64,000 bases of DNA from Edaphochlamys debaryana. Lineage: Eukaryota > Chlorophyta > Chlorophyceae > Chlamydomonadales. This document shows, piece after piece, positions 1-12,557 of the stretch (position 1 is its first letter; each line of letters begins with the position of its first letter). The notes beneath the pieces were generated by a model. It was not told the DNA's origin, made no database searches, and saw nothing but the letters and a program-made list of their open reading frames with translations. Made by a program: the position numbers and the translations under genes. The stretch covers positions 310,001 to 374,000 of the forward strand of contig JAEHOE010000024.1 in NCBI GenBank assembly GCA_016858145.1, written 5' to 3'.

Positions 1-3000
1 GGCGTGCTCGGTGCTTAGTCATGGGCGTGCTTGGTGTTCCGTTCTAGGCGTGCTTGGTGTGAAGTGGATGATGAGGGGTTCGGCGGAACGGTGCGCGAAA
101 ATGGCAATACGTTTGGCGTTTGGCGGGTGTCCTGACTCAGGGCAGCTTCTAGCTCCCAGTCTGAAGCCCGAGTCACGGGGACTTTGATAAATAGCTGCGG
201 CTAGAGCAACAAGCTCATTTGTAGGCCGGTGTGCACACTGTTTGCTGTGTAATGTGTGACTGAGGTGCATCGGTGTGAGGTCTGACTGGCTCCGGCCCTT
301 GGAAATCAGTATGAGGTGGGGCTGCGCATGTGTGGTCACTTGCGACATAGTCATGTTGGGCTGATTACTTGCGGGTGCTTGTGCACGGGGCTAATTGGTC
401 TTGTTTGATTGGTTATGGTGGCTCGTGGGGATTGGTTGTGGTGGCTCGGGGAATCAACGTCTGATATGGGGTTCTTGTGTCGCTTTGTTGGTTCTTCTGT
501 CGTGGTTGGGTTTGTGTGGCATGTGCTTGCGGCGTGGTCCGGCTCTGTGCATCCTCTGTAGCAAGCGGTGGGGCGGGCGTTCTGCCTGGTTAACGCTTGC
601 CTGACTGGAAAGCAGCATAACAAGCGCGATGGGCCTTGGCGCAAGGAGAGCCCGAACCGTCACTGCGTTACAGGTCGCAGGGCAGCGGTATAGGTCCTGT
701 TGTCCTGTGGAGAGAATGATCTGCGACATAATGTCTTAATTAGCAGAGACAGCCGCAGTGAAACGCGGGCCAATGCCTCGCGAACACTGTGCAAGTCAAC
801 CGTCAACTGGAATCCAGACAAGTATTGCTGTTGCAGCTGTTCTATGTTCCAAGCGGGGGCTAACCTGCTTGTATGCTGGGCACCCAGCTTCCATGTCTTG
901 CCTTCTGTGTGTGCACCGCGTTTTGTGCTCCTCCCCGTGGACCCCTCGGTACACCGGGGAGGAGCCACGGGGTATACGTTTGCTTGCATGCACGCAGGAG
1001 CCTCGGTAAAGTTCGTTTAGGCGTCGTGTATATCGGGTTAGGTTTCGTGTGTTTGGGGATGTATGGATGGGGCCCATGTGGGCAGGCCAGCACTCGCACC
1101 TTTTGAGGCTGCCCGTCCTTCATTCTTGACTTGAGCCTGTATCGTGTCATACATTAGCTTGGTCCGGTGTTTGCGTTTGCTGACCGTGGCTGGCCTGGAC
1201 ACGGTGGAGCATACTCTGAAGAGGCCAAACATTCGGCTTTGGCCGAGAGGGAACTGTGCTGGTCGGCCGATGCAGTGTGGTACACGGGTGCCGTGGCTGC
1301 AGGGGGGGGTGAGCTGAGGTTCGCCGTGGCTGGTGGGCTGGCTTTGCTAAGTGGCGGGTGACCCTGTGAGGGACTGAGGGCGACGCTGAGTCGGGAATAA
1401 GGTTGTGAGGCCGGAGAAAGGCGGAGAGTGTGTGAGGCGGGTATGGAGCTCGGCATGTTAGCGGGGCTAGAGGCTATAAAGCTGGGGATGCACTCGCGGA
1501 CCGTGTGCCCCCTTGCAGAGTGGCGGGTTGGCCCCGTCAGGGCACGTAGTACTCTCGGAGCGAGCGTTGCATGCAGTACACGCAAGTACACGCATGTGCA
1601 CAAAAGAGCTTGGCGCGCGGTGGGAGGTCATTCGTGCTCCTGAGCGATTGGCGGAGGTTAGCGTGTGCGCTGTGGCTAAGCAAATTTGTGTGCACCAGAT
1701 GTTTGTAGTAGGGATGGCCCGGATAAATGTGCAGTTGGGCGGACGCGCGGTCGCTGCTGACAGCTGCTGAGCCCCGCAGTGCAGCAAGGCTGGGGGCAAG
1801 GGGCTGTGCAGCGTACTTATACTTGCGCTGTGTGAATGCTTGTGGCGGTGCTTTGGTAGTAGGAAGAAGGGCAGAGTACTCCTAGGGACCCGCCTCATGC
1901 GAGAGGGCGGTGCTGCATGCAGGGGCGGCCGTACGACCATGATGCGCGTGGCACGTGCACGAGGGACACATGGCATGACGAGCCTGCATGAGGGTAGCTG
2001 GGTGTCGACATGTTGCACGGGATGCACGCGCCCGGGGCCCGCATTGGTGTAAATCCGTGACCCCTCCCGCCTCTGGCCAGTGTGATGTAACCGGTGCTTG
2101 AAGATGTTGCCATCCCAGTTCTTGCGACCCACCTCATGAGCTTGCCCCTGCGGCCCTGCCTACTCGTCACATTGCCGGCAGGAAGACCTGGAAGCTGCAC
2201 ACAGGGGAAGGGGCCTTGCACGCGCCGCAGCTCTTCCCCTGCACCTGAACGCAGGCACACCTCCCCTCGCCCCTTCCCTCGCCGTAACACCTGCTGGGCT
2301 TGGCTGCACGGCCCTGAATGCTATTGTCGACTGCTACTGCTCTCTACGTGCCCTTATCGGCTGCAAGACTCAAGCTACCTCTGAAAGTGTCTGGACAAGA
2401 GCGGCGTCGCCTCCCGGGCTCCTGGTCGCCCTGTTCAGACAGCGTACTGTGCTAAGCAGGGCTATGAAAAAATCCGTTGTGGACCACCCCGTTTTACCCC
2501 CCCCCCCCCTCCACCCCTCACTGCACTGCGTACACACACGCCTTACCTTCTCGTCTCTCTGTCTGTCGGCTGAAAGAGCGCCTCCCGTGCCAGCTGCAGC
2601 ACCACCCTGGCACCATTGCGCCAGCGAGCTCAAGCACCGAGTCCTCACCAGTCAGACTTTACAATATACGGTAAGCGCCCTCGCCGAGAGGTCAAAGCCC
2701 TGCTGCTCACCCAGCGCCATCCCATGCAGCTGGGCTCGCCCGCTTGCCTCAAGCACCCTAACCTTGTTGTGCCCGGCAAGAGCTCTGCCCAGATGCCGTG
2801 ACCAACCAACAACCTGGCGGCTAGAGTCACCCGCCTCAGGCTCTGGCCTGCTGCTGCCACTCCGCTCTGCCCAGCCCTCACTCCGCCATGACCAAAGCCC
2901 ATCGTCAGCGATGCCCCCCGCTGAGAGCTGTGGGCAGGTGGAGCCCTGCCTGGATCAAGAACTCCAATTCCTCTTTCTTGCCCCACCAGCTCTTCACACA

Positions 3001-3421
3001 GCGGATTATGACAGAGTGTTTAATTCCGACACGTCGCCTGGGCCCCGGCCCGCAGCCTCTCTCGCATTCCGCCGCACTTTGGAAAGACCAAGCCCTGTGC
3101 CCTACACTGCATGGGCCATTGCAGTCATCAACCCCAGAACCCTTATACGGTCTGAGAGCCAGAACTCGTCGCCATGCCTGTGCATCCTATCATGACCATG
3201 TCTGACCCCGAGCCACGACTGAAAGGTTTTGCGACGTGGGAGGTCCTCTACCCTCCCCAGAACCCCCCCCTCCCCCTCTCCGTTCCCTTGCACCCCAAAC
3301 AACACTCAGTACCCTTGCCAAGTCTCCTCAGCCTCGTGTCCCTTGCAGCCCTGAAGCATCCCCAGACCTTGCGGGGGAACCGCAGTGCCAAAGCTGGCAC
3401 GTGGGCCAAGGGGCCCCCACC
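1..3421. other. Region without a supported gene
   Basis: I see no exon chain or conserved protein motif here. Several open frames of 90-250 codons exist on both strands, but their translations are low-complexity (Pro, Ser, Ala, Arg, Cys rich) and GC-rich DNA is expected to give such frames by chance. The first 60 bases carry a short tandem motif (GGCGTGCTTGGTG-like, three copies). A C-homopolymer run lies near 2,500. Confidence 0.5.
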
Positions 3422-3718
3422 TCAGAGGCCTCTCCGCGCCAGCTCAGCCGCCAGTGCGCCCACCGTGGCGTCCACGCCCTGGTTCCATTTTCGCGTGAGC
3501 GTAGCCCAGACCTTGGGACCAACCAAGGGCTGCTCCTCCGCCTCTCGCAGCTGTTTCGGCGATGCAGGCTTGGGCGCGCCGTAATGCTCCTGAGCGACCT
3601 CCGCTGTCTGTCGCGCGACCAAAAGCATGGTCGAGAAGTAGACAAATGACGCCGCGGCTGCGCCAATGCCGAATCCCCAAAGCCGCTGTTTGGTTGAGGG
3701 CTTGATGAGCTCCAGCAT
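3422..3718 (-). CDS. Small single-exon membrane protein, 98 aa, unknown function
   Basis: One uninterrupted frame of 98 residues starting MLELIKPSTKQ. Residues about 14-34 are a hydrophobic Gly/Ala/Val-rich stretch (GFGIGAAAASFVYFSTMLLV) that should span a membrane once. A soluble, charged C-terminal part follows, with an HYGAP segment, a Lys/Glu-rich linker and an amphipathic end (LAAELARRGL). The composition is balanced, unlike the low-complexity frames around it, which is why I accept it. The size and one-helix layout resemble small mitochondrial inner-membrane proteins such as MICOS subunits, but I cannot place it in a family. It is divergent from the NT-C2 gene, with about 1.1 kb between the two starts. 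Confidence 0.6.
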   Translation of the reverse strand: MLELIKPSTKQRLWGFGIGAAAASFVYFSTMLLVARQTAEVAQEHYGAPKPASPKQLREAEEQPLVGPKVWATLTRKWNQGVDATVGALAAELARRGL

Positions 3719-4820
3719 GGTTGCGCTACCTATGCAATGTGTCTGCTAGGCTTTTGGAGTTCCCGTGCGGAAGAACGAGCAAGGGTGCACCGGGTGATTG
3801 TGTTGCACGCGTTGCGGGGAAGCACACAAAGCGTCGGGGGTAGCTGCGGCTCGGCCAGAGGATTTAGGCTGTCACGACTATGCAGCATGAGCGAGGGCGG
3901 GGCGCATGTCCAGCGCTTGGCGTGCCAGCGCCCAATACCCACACGCAGGATCGCCCCCGCCCTCCCCCTCCCCTCCCCCTGGGGGAGCCTCCACTCTCCA
4001 ATTGGTTCCCCATCTCCCTTTGGCGTGGCTGCTGCTATGGGTAGACCACCCCGCCGACTATAGTGAGCTGCTTGGCTTGGGCAGCCCTCGTCGCATTCGC
4101 GGTGGCAGGCCCCAACAGGCGGCATGGACTCGGTCACTGTGCAACGCCCATACTCGGCACGGCTGACGGTGCAGCGAAGCCCTGCAGGCAAGGCGCGATG
4201 GGCTGGCAAGATACGGCGGCCCTTGCGCGGCCCCGCGTGGCCCGGCACGGCAACGGCGGGGCTGGGAGCCGCGCATACCGCCGCCCTGGTGGCGAGCGGG
4301 GGGTCTGTACTGTACGCAAGGCAGCCCGAGGCTGTTGATATCACTGCAAAGTTCCGTGTGGCACGGCCTGCGCGCTGCACCTTGGCTGCACGCCGGGGGG
4401 CGCGAGGGGGAGGACGTGTGGGCGGGCACGGCAGCTGGGCGCGGAACCTGCGCGGTAGGCAGGACGTGTGGGCACGGCGGGGCCCGGAGCGGCACCTACG
4501 CTGTAATACCGGCGTGCCTCGAGTTGTATCGGCAGTAGCCGGCACCGCTGCACCGACGCCGTGCCGCAGGGGTTCTCCGTGCCACTGTTCTCCTGTGCAC
4601 GCGGACAGGTCCGGCGAGCGGGTGGCTGCGCCGCGGTCCAAGGGCACTGCCTTGGCCTGCCGTGTGGCGCATCGCAGTCCAAACCCGCCGAGCCCCACCA
4701 TTCCCCGAGGCCCTCGCGGCCCGTGTACTTACCTCTTGCACAGAGCACTACCCCGACTCAGACGCCTTACCTCATATAGCTAGGAGGCGTCGATGCGCGG
4801 AGACGAAACTTGAACACAGA
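3719..4820. promoter_or_regulatory. Intergenic region between two divergent genes
   Basis: This 1.1-kb stretch separates the start of the small membrane protein gene (leftward) from the start of the NT-C2 gene (rightward), so it should hold both promoters and 5' leaders. I see no clear TATA element or other named motif. The open frames on both strands here are Arg/Ala/Pro-rich and have no recognisable domain. Confidence 0.4.
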
Positions 4821-7800
4821 ATGTTTTCCTTCGGCAGCAAGGTCAAGCAGAAGCTTACCGCCACCAGATTTGAGTTTAGCTTCGTGGTGCATAACCTAGC
4901 CCCATGGCCAGAGGGAGCGCGAGCGATTGCCATCGGGTGCGCCTTGAACGGTCGCCTCGCGGGCGGGAGGAGCCGTTGCGGGGCCCGCCTGCCCGTCTGG
5001 AGGGGCTCTGTAGGTCCCTGCCTGCCCCGCTCAAATCAGCGCTTGTCTTGGGTTTATTTGCTGCAGGTACCAGCGCGGCAAGCGGCGGAGGGGCGCCACG
5101 CGCTCGGTCTACCCGAGCAGGCAGCCTGGGCGCTTGGGGGCGGTCGTGCGCTTCAATGAGCGCTTCGATATGCCGGTGACGCTCTACAAGGTGCGCACTA
5201 CGGGCGATGGCCAACTGCCCCTCGCTGTGTTGAAGCCGCCCAGCCGCGCTGTGGAGTGGATGCCTTGATCTTAGTCCTGGGCGTTGCTGGAGCCCGCTCA
5301 GTCGATGGGGCGGTCTGGTTCGTCAACCATGCCGATCGCTGCCATCTCCGCAGTCTGGCAGCGGCAACTCACAAGCCAGTGGCGGGCTTGGGCCATTCAA
5401 GAAGAAATGCTTGATTCTGGCCGTGCTGGAGACCGACGGTCGAACCCAGGCGACCGCTGCTCTGGGGCGAGTCGTGGTGGACCTCTCAGAGTACGCTGCA
5501 GTCGAGCACCAAGAGACGCGCACGTTCATGGTCTCTTGCAACAAGGCTATTCACGCCGCTGTGGGGGACCCGCAAGTGATGCTCACCATCAGGCGAGCAG
5601 GGACGTTGCAGCCCTTCCCCCGGGCTGATCGTGTTAATAAACTGGGGGACGGGATACTTGACGAGATCCGTCAGGGTATCGACACTGTGTGTACCACGGT
5701 GGGGCAGGCTCAGTCGAGGGGCCACAGCCCCGGCCACCACCCCTGCTCACCTCCAGCCCCGGCAGTGCCGTCGGGAAGCCCCACATCCGTTCCGCCCAAA
5801 CTTTCGCCAATTTGGAACCTCGTACCGCCGTAAACACCGTGCAGGTGCCGGTGGAAGAAGCTGGCGCGCGAGGGCCCTGGCGCCGGGGGCGTGCCGGGAC
5901 AAATGGACGACACGGCCTCAATGAGCACGGACACCACGGGTGCGCTGAGGGGGCAAGGCCATGCTACTCATTGCCCCGTCCCGTCAAAACGCTTATCACC
6001 TGCGTTTTCACCCGCCCCTGGCCCCACCGTCACATCCTGCACCGCTAAAGCTCCACTCTCATGCCCGCGATTCGGCCTTGTGTCCCCTTTCCACTGCCCC
6101 TCCAAACTCCTCAACAGGCTCGCGCATGACCGCGAACCTGTCTTCCTTCCTCCGCTTCAAGTTCACGGGCAAGGCGCCGAACGAGGAGCAGGACCTGGGC
6201 GGCTTCGAGGGGAGCGGCGGGGGCTCAGGCAACGGGCTGGCCATGCGCGGATCGGTGCCGGGGGACGCGGCGTCGGGGGTGTCCAAGGTCATGGACACAA
6301 TCCAGGTGCGTGCCAGTTGTCGGTTGGCCGTTATTTGCTGGTAACCTGGTTGCGAAGACTGCCACTGCGGGACCTTGCGCCTTCCTATCGGCTCTGGCTT
6401 CGCACGTTCCTTGCGGCCTCGTTGTTATGGAGGGTTCGATAGACCGCCTGGACTGAACACTGAAGCTTGTACCCGCGTCTGCGTATTTCGCTTGCGCAGG
6501 AGTCCCACGACGAGCCCGCGGAGCCGGTCTTCACGACGCCCCAGGGCAGCCGCAACCTGACCCCGCAGACCAGCGTCAAGAACCTGACCCCCTCGGGCAG
6601 CATGATTGGCATGGAGCCCAGGTGGGAAGGGGCTGGGCCCAGACGGGAAGGGCGGGGCTGGGGCTGGCCGCTGCCGCCTGGGAGGCGTCCTCCTGGGGTC
6701 ACAGACCCCTCGGGGCGGCGGTGCGCTGATCGGGGGCTCCGGACTGGGAATCATACTCGCTGGGAGGCAGGCTGATCGGTCACTGGCCACCCAGCTGTTG
6801 CGTGAAGCTCCCGAACCGCCCCTGCTGCTCCCTGCGCCGCAGCCCGCACGGCTCCACGCCGCGCAACGTGCTGGATTCGGGAATGGAGGGCGCGGTCGCC
6901 GGCATGAGCCTGCGCGAGCAGCACGCGGCGCGGCAGAGAGCCGCGTGAGTGGCGGGAAACAAGGGGGGATGAGAGCGGGATGGGTGTGGTGGCAGGCCTC
7001 GCGAGGTCTTGAGGTGGGTGAGCTTGGGGCCACTGGGGCTTCATCAGGAGCGCGCCAGTCTGAGGGGCGCAAGAGCGGAGAGAGCGGGGGCACATCTCAA
7101 TGGTTGAAGCAGCCAAGGGCGTGTCTCCATTTTATGCCTGAGCCATTCGGGGATACAGAAGGCCTTGCGCCGGTCAGAGGAGGGGATGCGGCGGTTACGG
7201 CATGGCGGCCTGCTAGGGCACACGTGCCTCCAACCCGGGGCACCGAGGTCACCAGGAAAAGCGTCGACAGCGTGACCTAGGCACACGGGTATGGGCGAGC
7301 ACGTTCGGGGTCATGCGCTGACTCCCCGCCTGCCCCAACGCCCCGTCTTGCCGCGTCCCACCAGCGCCGCAGCTGCGGCGGCTGCGGGGGCGTCCGGCTC
7401 GGGCACGCCCCTGGAGGCTGTGTCTAACTCTAGCACGGGCGTGGGCGGGCGGGCAGGCGGCGACGAAAGGTGAGGGCAGTGGGGACCCTCCACCCCATAC
7501 CCCCGCCCAGCTCTTGCCCGACATGCGAGTTCAACCCCGGCCTCCGCCCCGCCCCGCCCCGCCCCGCCCTGACGTGCGCCTCTCCGACGCAGGCCCTACG
7601 GCTCCCTGATGCCAGGTGCCAGCTCAACTCTGTCCCTAGGGGCCGCCTCGGCCTCTGACTCAGACCTGATGGTAGCCCTGCGGTTCGAGCTGCTCACCGC
7701 CGCCGCCCTAGAGGCAGCGGTGTACATGGCCCGGCGGCCGCCGGGCGGGCTGGCGGCGGCGGTCGAGGCGACCGGGAGCGGCGCCGCCGCGCCGCCGGCC

Positions 7801-10384
7801 GCGGCCGCGGCTGCGGGGACGGTTCTGGCGTCGGCGGTGAGGTCGGCGCACCTGCCCGCGCGCCGCCTGGCGCGCACCGTTCTGTGCATGGGCCCGGCGG
7901 ACGGCTCGCCCTTCGGCCTGGCGGCGCTGCGGGTGGTCCGGGCACAGGTGGGCAGGGCCGCTGGCTGCAGCGCGTGTGGTGTGTCCTAGCCTGGCAGGGG
8001 CTGGCGGCGGTCTGTGCTGCAGGGTGCCGGCATGGAAGGGTGGCGCAGTGCGTTCTGGGCTCGAGCCTCGTCAAGAGGCGGCGGCGCAGGGGCATGTGGC
8101 CTGACTCCTGGCTCCTCCCTGGCTGCAGGTGGCGTCCGCGGGCGACGGACTCGACACGCTGGCCTTCTGGTGGACCAACACCGTGCACCTGAGGTGAGCG
8201 CCGTCTTTGGCTCCAGGATCCTTGGGCTGAATTCTTCTAGCTGCCAGTGCGAGTGAACAATACCTCCTGGAAGGTTGCTTCCGCGCATCTGGCTTCCGTG
8301 GGAGTCACTCTTGGGTCAGGCAGGCGCTGTGACGTTGCAGCCCTGACGTGGCGCCCTCCATCTGCGCAGGGCGATGCTGAACGGCCTCTCCCTCGCGGCC
8401 GCGGCAGCGGGCATGCTGGCGCCAGCGGGCGGCGGCCTGGGCCTGGCCCTGGCGGCGGCGGCGGCGGGCGCTGGCGGCGGCGGTGGGCCCACGGGCGCCG
8501 GCGCGTCTAGCGGCGGCTCCGAGCACTGGGCGGCGGCGGCGCTGGTGCCCGACCTGCGGAAGCTGGAGCGGGGCGTGTTTGAGGAGCTGCTGGGGCGGAT
8601 GTGGGAGAAGGTGCTCCTCCCCACCGTGCTGGGGCGGACCGGCGCCAAGGACGCACGGCCGTCGGTGGCGGCGACCAAGCGTGCGCTTCAGGTGGGGCCG
8701 CGGGGGCACGGGTCCGTTGCGGTGGGACAGAGGGGGCCACGGATGCGCTGCGGGTTAGCGGACTGGGCGTAGAGATGTGAGTGATGGCTTGGGCTGGCGG
8801 TCACCTCCCTCGCACATGTTTCCAACGCCGATGGTGACTGGAGCCCTGCCAACCCCGTGCAGGAAGCGGCCATCAAGAAGTGGTTTGAGGCGCTGGAGGC
8901 TGTGTCCAACGCCCTCAGCCGCCAGGTGCAGGTCTTCCCGCCCGCCTCCGGCCCCGCCGCCAGCACCCCGCCCGGCGGCGGCGGCCACTGCTCCCTGCTC
9001 CGCCAGCAGCTGCTCCTCTCCTGCCTCAAGCGAGTCGACCTGCTCCTCTTCGCCCACCTCCTCGGCGGCGCAGACCAGCCGGGCGTTGCGGACCTGCTCT
9101 CGGACTACGACCCCCACAACTCGCTGGCCGCGCCCTCCATCGCGCCGCCTGGTGCCGTCCGCTCCATTCCGCAGCTCGACGACGCGTCGTTGCCGTTCGC
9201 GCGCGGCGTGCTGACCTTCGGCGGCGGCATGTCGGTCAAGATGACGGTCACGCGGCTGCAGCAGTGGGCGGCGGGGCAGACGGTGCTTGGCGGCAGCGGC
9301 GCGGGCGCGGGTCCCGGCGCGGATGCGGCTGGCGTGGCTGGCGGCGCGGGCAGCGGGCTCAGCTTCAACTCCAGTGGCGGCGGCGGCGGCAGCGGCACGG
9401 GCCCGCTGTTCCCGCTGCTGCGGGCCGCCGCCGACCTGCTGATGATGCCCAAGGAGCTGCTGCTGGACCAGGCGGTGCGCATGGACGTGGGCGCGGCGCT
9501 GTCCATGCGCTCCGTGCTGCACATCCTGGAGCGGTTCAAGGTGGGCGGTCGAGAGCAACGTGGGGGCTTGGGGTTGGGGTTGTGGGGATGCGTTGGCCAA
9601 GCGGGGTGCGCCAGGTGACAGCGAAGGAAGCCAAGGATCGGCTTGCGGAGCCACCCCCGTCCGAACGCCTTCCCAACCACCCCCAACGCCCAACCGCCGC
9701 CTTCTCTCCTCCCCCTTCTTCTTCGTCCCCGCAGCCGGACGAGTTCGCGCAGGACTCCATCAGCCCCGCCATCCTGGAGTCGCTGCAGGAGGACGCCGCG
9801 CTCCCCCAGATGCACCTCCGCTCCGCCGCCGCCGACGCCAACAGCGGCTACGCGCCGCCGCACGACGCACTGGTCCTGCGCGGCGTGGAGGCGGGCGCGG
9901 AGCCGGGGCTTGAGTACGACGCTGACTCGGAGGACGAGCTAGAGGAGCTGGCGCAGGTGGGGAGGTGGTGGGGTGCGGAACCGGGAACGGAGGGGATGTG
10001 GTGGGAGGGGGGCGGGTTGGTGCAGGGCGGCAGCGGGGCAGAGGCGAGCGGAGCGGAGGGCACCTGGAGGAGCTGGCGCAGGTGGGGCTGGGGGCGGCGA
10101 ATAGTTGGGTTTGCGTGGTTGTAGCAGGGGGCTGGCGCTGAGGACGAGCTGGCGGAGCTTTCCCGTCTCGCAGTTGGCATCGTGCTTACCTGACGCGCTC
10201 CCCCCGGCCGCCTCCGCAGGTGGTTGCGCGCTCCTCAGCCGCCAGCGCCACCGCGGCCGCCGCCGCTGCGGGCGCCGCCGGGGGCCCGCGCGGCAGCTCC
10301 TTCGCGGCCGCGCGCTTCCGCCTCCTGCACGAGCTGTGGGCCAACGGCATGCCCAGGCGGCGCGGCGCGCAGTCCATCGCATGA
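4821..10384 (+). CDS. NT-C2 domain protein of the plant EEIG1/EHBP1-like family, about 961 aa
   Basis: Thirteen exons keep frame: 4821-4936, 5067-5190, 5354-5675, 6118-6305, 6500-6621, 6843-6944, 7365-7469, 7593-7947, 8129-8193, 8370-8691, 8863-9540, 9735-9956, 10220-10384. The start is MFSFGSKVKQKL. Residues 1 to about 150 match the N-terminal C2 (NT-C2) pattern: FEFSFVVHNL, a basic beta-hairpin, VVRFNERFD, then KKCLILAVLE and LGRVVVDLSEY. A Ser/Thr-Pro-rich linker with repeated NLTP follows. The C-terminal half has an all-helical region with FWWTNTVHLR and LRKLERGVFEELL, like the C-terminal part of plant proteins of this group, and long Gly/Ala-rich spacers. Family members tether membranes to actin or motors and act in organelle positioning; that role is inferred here. 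The third intron (5676-6117) is the least certain: its donor was chosen because it restores frame. Confidence 0.75.
9942..10160 (+). repeat. Duplicated exon-end plus splice-donor sequence inside the last intron of the NT-C2 gene
   Basis: The end of exon 12 with its donor (GAGGAGCTGGCGCAG then GTGGGG, 9942-9962) recurs exactly at 10067-10087 in the following intron. A looser third copy (GAGGACGAGCTGGCGGAGCT) lies near 10139. Small tandem duplications of an exon edge can create alternative donors. Confidence 0.6.
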
Positions 10385-11975
10385 GCCCCACAGTCGGGGC
10401 CCGTGCCCCCAGGCTCGTACCTCCGTGTGGCCCTGACCCCACGGCGGCGCGAGGCGTGGCATATCGTGACCGGTGACTACAGCGGATGCCGAAAGGAGCC
10501 ATGCTGACCATTGCCGGTGCCTGGCTCGGCTTGGCCGGGCCGAGTGGGTTCCCTGGTGCGGGCGTTGCGCGGGCTCGTCCGCCCGTGCTCGGGTCTGGGT
10601 TGAGTGCGGCTGCTGGCTTTGATGGCGCCGACAGAGCAGCAGCGCTCGGTCGGGGGGGCAGCGCCGCGGAGCGTAGGGCGGGAGCCGCCGGAGCGAGGGC
10701 TGGCTTAGGAAGGGTTGGGTCCGGGTGCGGGCGAAGATGCAGGCGGAGTTGGTAGCGGAGCAAGGAGGGAGGGCGGCAGGTGCAGCTCGCCACTTATGCC
10801 AGCTCCCCTGCGGGAGTACGGTACCAGTAATCGCCGAGCGAGGCTCTGCGCTTGGAAAGGGATTGGGCGTCCTGTCTCTCCGTCCTCTTGGCTTCTCCCT
10901 AACGTCAGTGAGGGCGCACACGTGGTCAGGTCGGAACCGGAGGCATGTTTGGGCGGGTGGGCCGTTTGGTGGGGCTTGTGGTCAATGTCGCGGGCGTCAG
11001 AGTGACTCGTGCAAGGGGGACGGGGTTGGAGACATGACGGTGCGTGGGCAGACGACAGACGGGTGTGACTCGGTTTGGGCGGGATGACCTTCATACGCGC
11101 GGTGTTTGGATGGTGGCAGAACTGCGGCATACTATCAAGGTTGACGGGTTGTATGCAGCTGGTCCGGAGGCCGAAGGGGCTGGTTGTGCGGCAGTCGCTT
11201 CCTGTCTAGACGGGTTGGCGTCTTGGGAAGCGCTGGTTGTCCTGGAGTTGCCTTAGGACCGCTTTTGGCGAGGGGGAGGCCGCAACCGGGAAGCGCGGGT
11301 TGATTGGCGTGCATCGTTGGCGTTGGCGCTTGACGAAGGAGGTAGTACTGCATGTAAGACAGTGAGGCTTGAATGTTGAGTCTGGCGGCGGGTCAAGACT
11401 GCCAAGCGCTCGTGCTGGGCGTGTGGTGCGTGTGCGTGCCGCCGGAGGCCCGAGCTTGTCGGCCGACCGCAACGACCCCGCCAGTCGTTGAGCGGCCAAG
11501 GTCGTCTGGCCCCTTTACAGCCCAGCGTGTTACCTGCAGTGCCGTTCGGCCCTGGGCGGCTGGCTCGAGGTCGTTGCTTCCCATGCGTTGCTCTACGAAT
11601 GGTCCACGATTTACGTCCGGCGTCCCGTATACGCGTATGTCCCCGAGAGCTGCGCATTCAGGCTCCTCCCTTCACCGACAGGCCGTTCGCACGCGACAGC
11701 GTTAACGCAGAACACCTGGACGCGCAAGGAGACCTGACCGAAGCCCCAGCTTCCCAACGTGCCATAACTCCCTGCACACTCTCACAACATCGCTTCTTTA
11801 GCTGGTGCTGTGTTGCTGTCTCTGGCCTGGAGCGCGACTGCTCGGACCGCACGAATTTCTTCTACTCCCTGCGCTGAGGCACGGGCCGCTCGCTGGACAC
11901 CCGCAGCCTCCTAGAAACGGCAGCCTCGCTCAAGTTGGGGACAGCCAGGGCCTTGTACTAGCATCGCCGGTCAGG
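10385..11975. other. Intergenic region, no gene seen
   Basis: This follows the stop codon of the NT-C2 gene and precedes the small 78-aa gene. I find no exon chain, conserved motif or tRNA-like fold. Open frames of 60-280 codons on both strands are low in complexity. GC content falls compared with the coding exons on either side. The last few hundred bases should include the promoter of the downstream gene. Confidence 0.45.
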
Positions 11976-12557
11976 ATGGCCTGCCCGCTGCGCCTCGTCC
12001 TCGTGGCCGCCTCTGCACTCATGGCAATCTGCGCTCTCGTTTGGTGCCAGCCAACGGAGGAAAATGAGCGGCAACAGGCGCCGGAACCCGCCAAGGTAGG
12101 CGTGTGGCGGTCGGGCGTGTGCGGCCGCACAGCGCGTGCCACCCACGCCACCCCTGACGCGCTGCCAACTCTGCAATCCCCCCTCTGTACCTCTTTCACA
12201 GCGCTCGTGGAAGGATAGCAGTGTGGCGGGCCTCCGCTTTGCGCGCGATGCATTCAGTGAGTGGTGGGGAGTCGGGGGTCCCAGCGACGGCAAAATGGCA
12301 CGTGGGGGGGCGGGTAGGGGGGGGGGGGGCGCTTCGCGGGTCACGGTCGCACTTGTCCAAAGCCCTTGACCCGCCATAGTTTTTGTATCTGTCACTCTAC
12401 GGGCTGCACAAATGGTGGAGCCTATACCCCTCTCCCCCTGGGGGCCGGCAAACCTGACCTCCCACCCCGCCTTGCAACCCGCCCCATCCCTGCAGCCGGC
12501 CGATACATCTACAACGAAGTCACGCGGTACCGGTCTCAGCTGAGCAAGGCGTCCTGA
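11976..12557 (+). CDS. Small three-exon protein with N-terminal hydrophobic segment, 78 aa
   Basis: Exons 11976-12095, 12202-12256 and 12496-12557 join with canonical GT/AG sites and preserve frame to a TGA. The product begins MACPLRLVLVAASALMAICA, a basic-then-hydrophobic N-terminus that is either a signal peptide (cleavage possible after about residue 24, at CQP) or a membrane anchor. A Glu/Gln-rich linker and a basic, Tyr-rich C-terminus (RYIYNEVTRYRSQLSK) follow. I do not recognise the family. The size is typical of small organelle or secretory subunits. Support comes from three frame-consistent exons in a short span. Confidence 0.6.

Noticed and set aside
2449..3195. A 248-codon open frame on the plus strand
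   Set aside because: It is Pro/Ser/Leu-rich with no domain and has no clear splice partners. Codon third positions lack the strong G/C bias of the accepted exons.
8755..9693. A 312-codon open frame on the minus strand
   Set aside because: It is antisense to the large exon of the NT-C2 gene, which has domain-like sequence on the plus strand. The translation is Ala/Arg/Gln-rich and has no recognisable motif.
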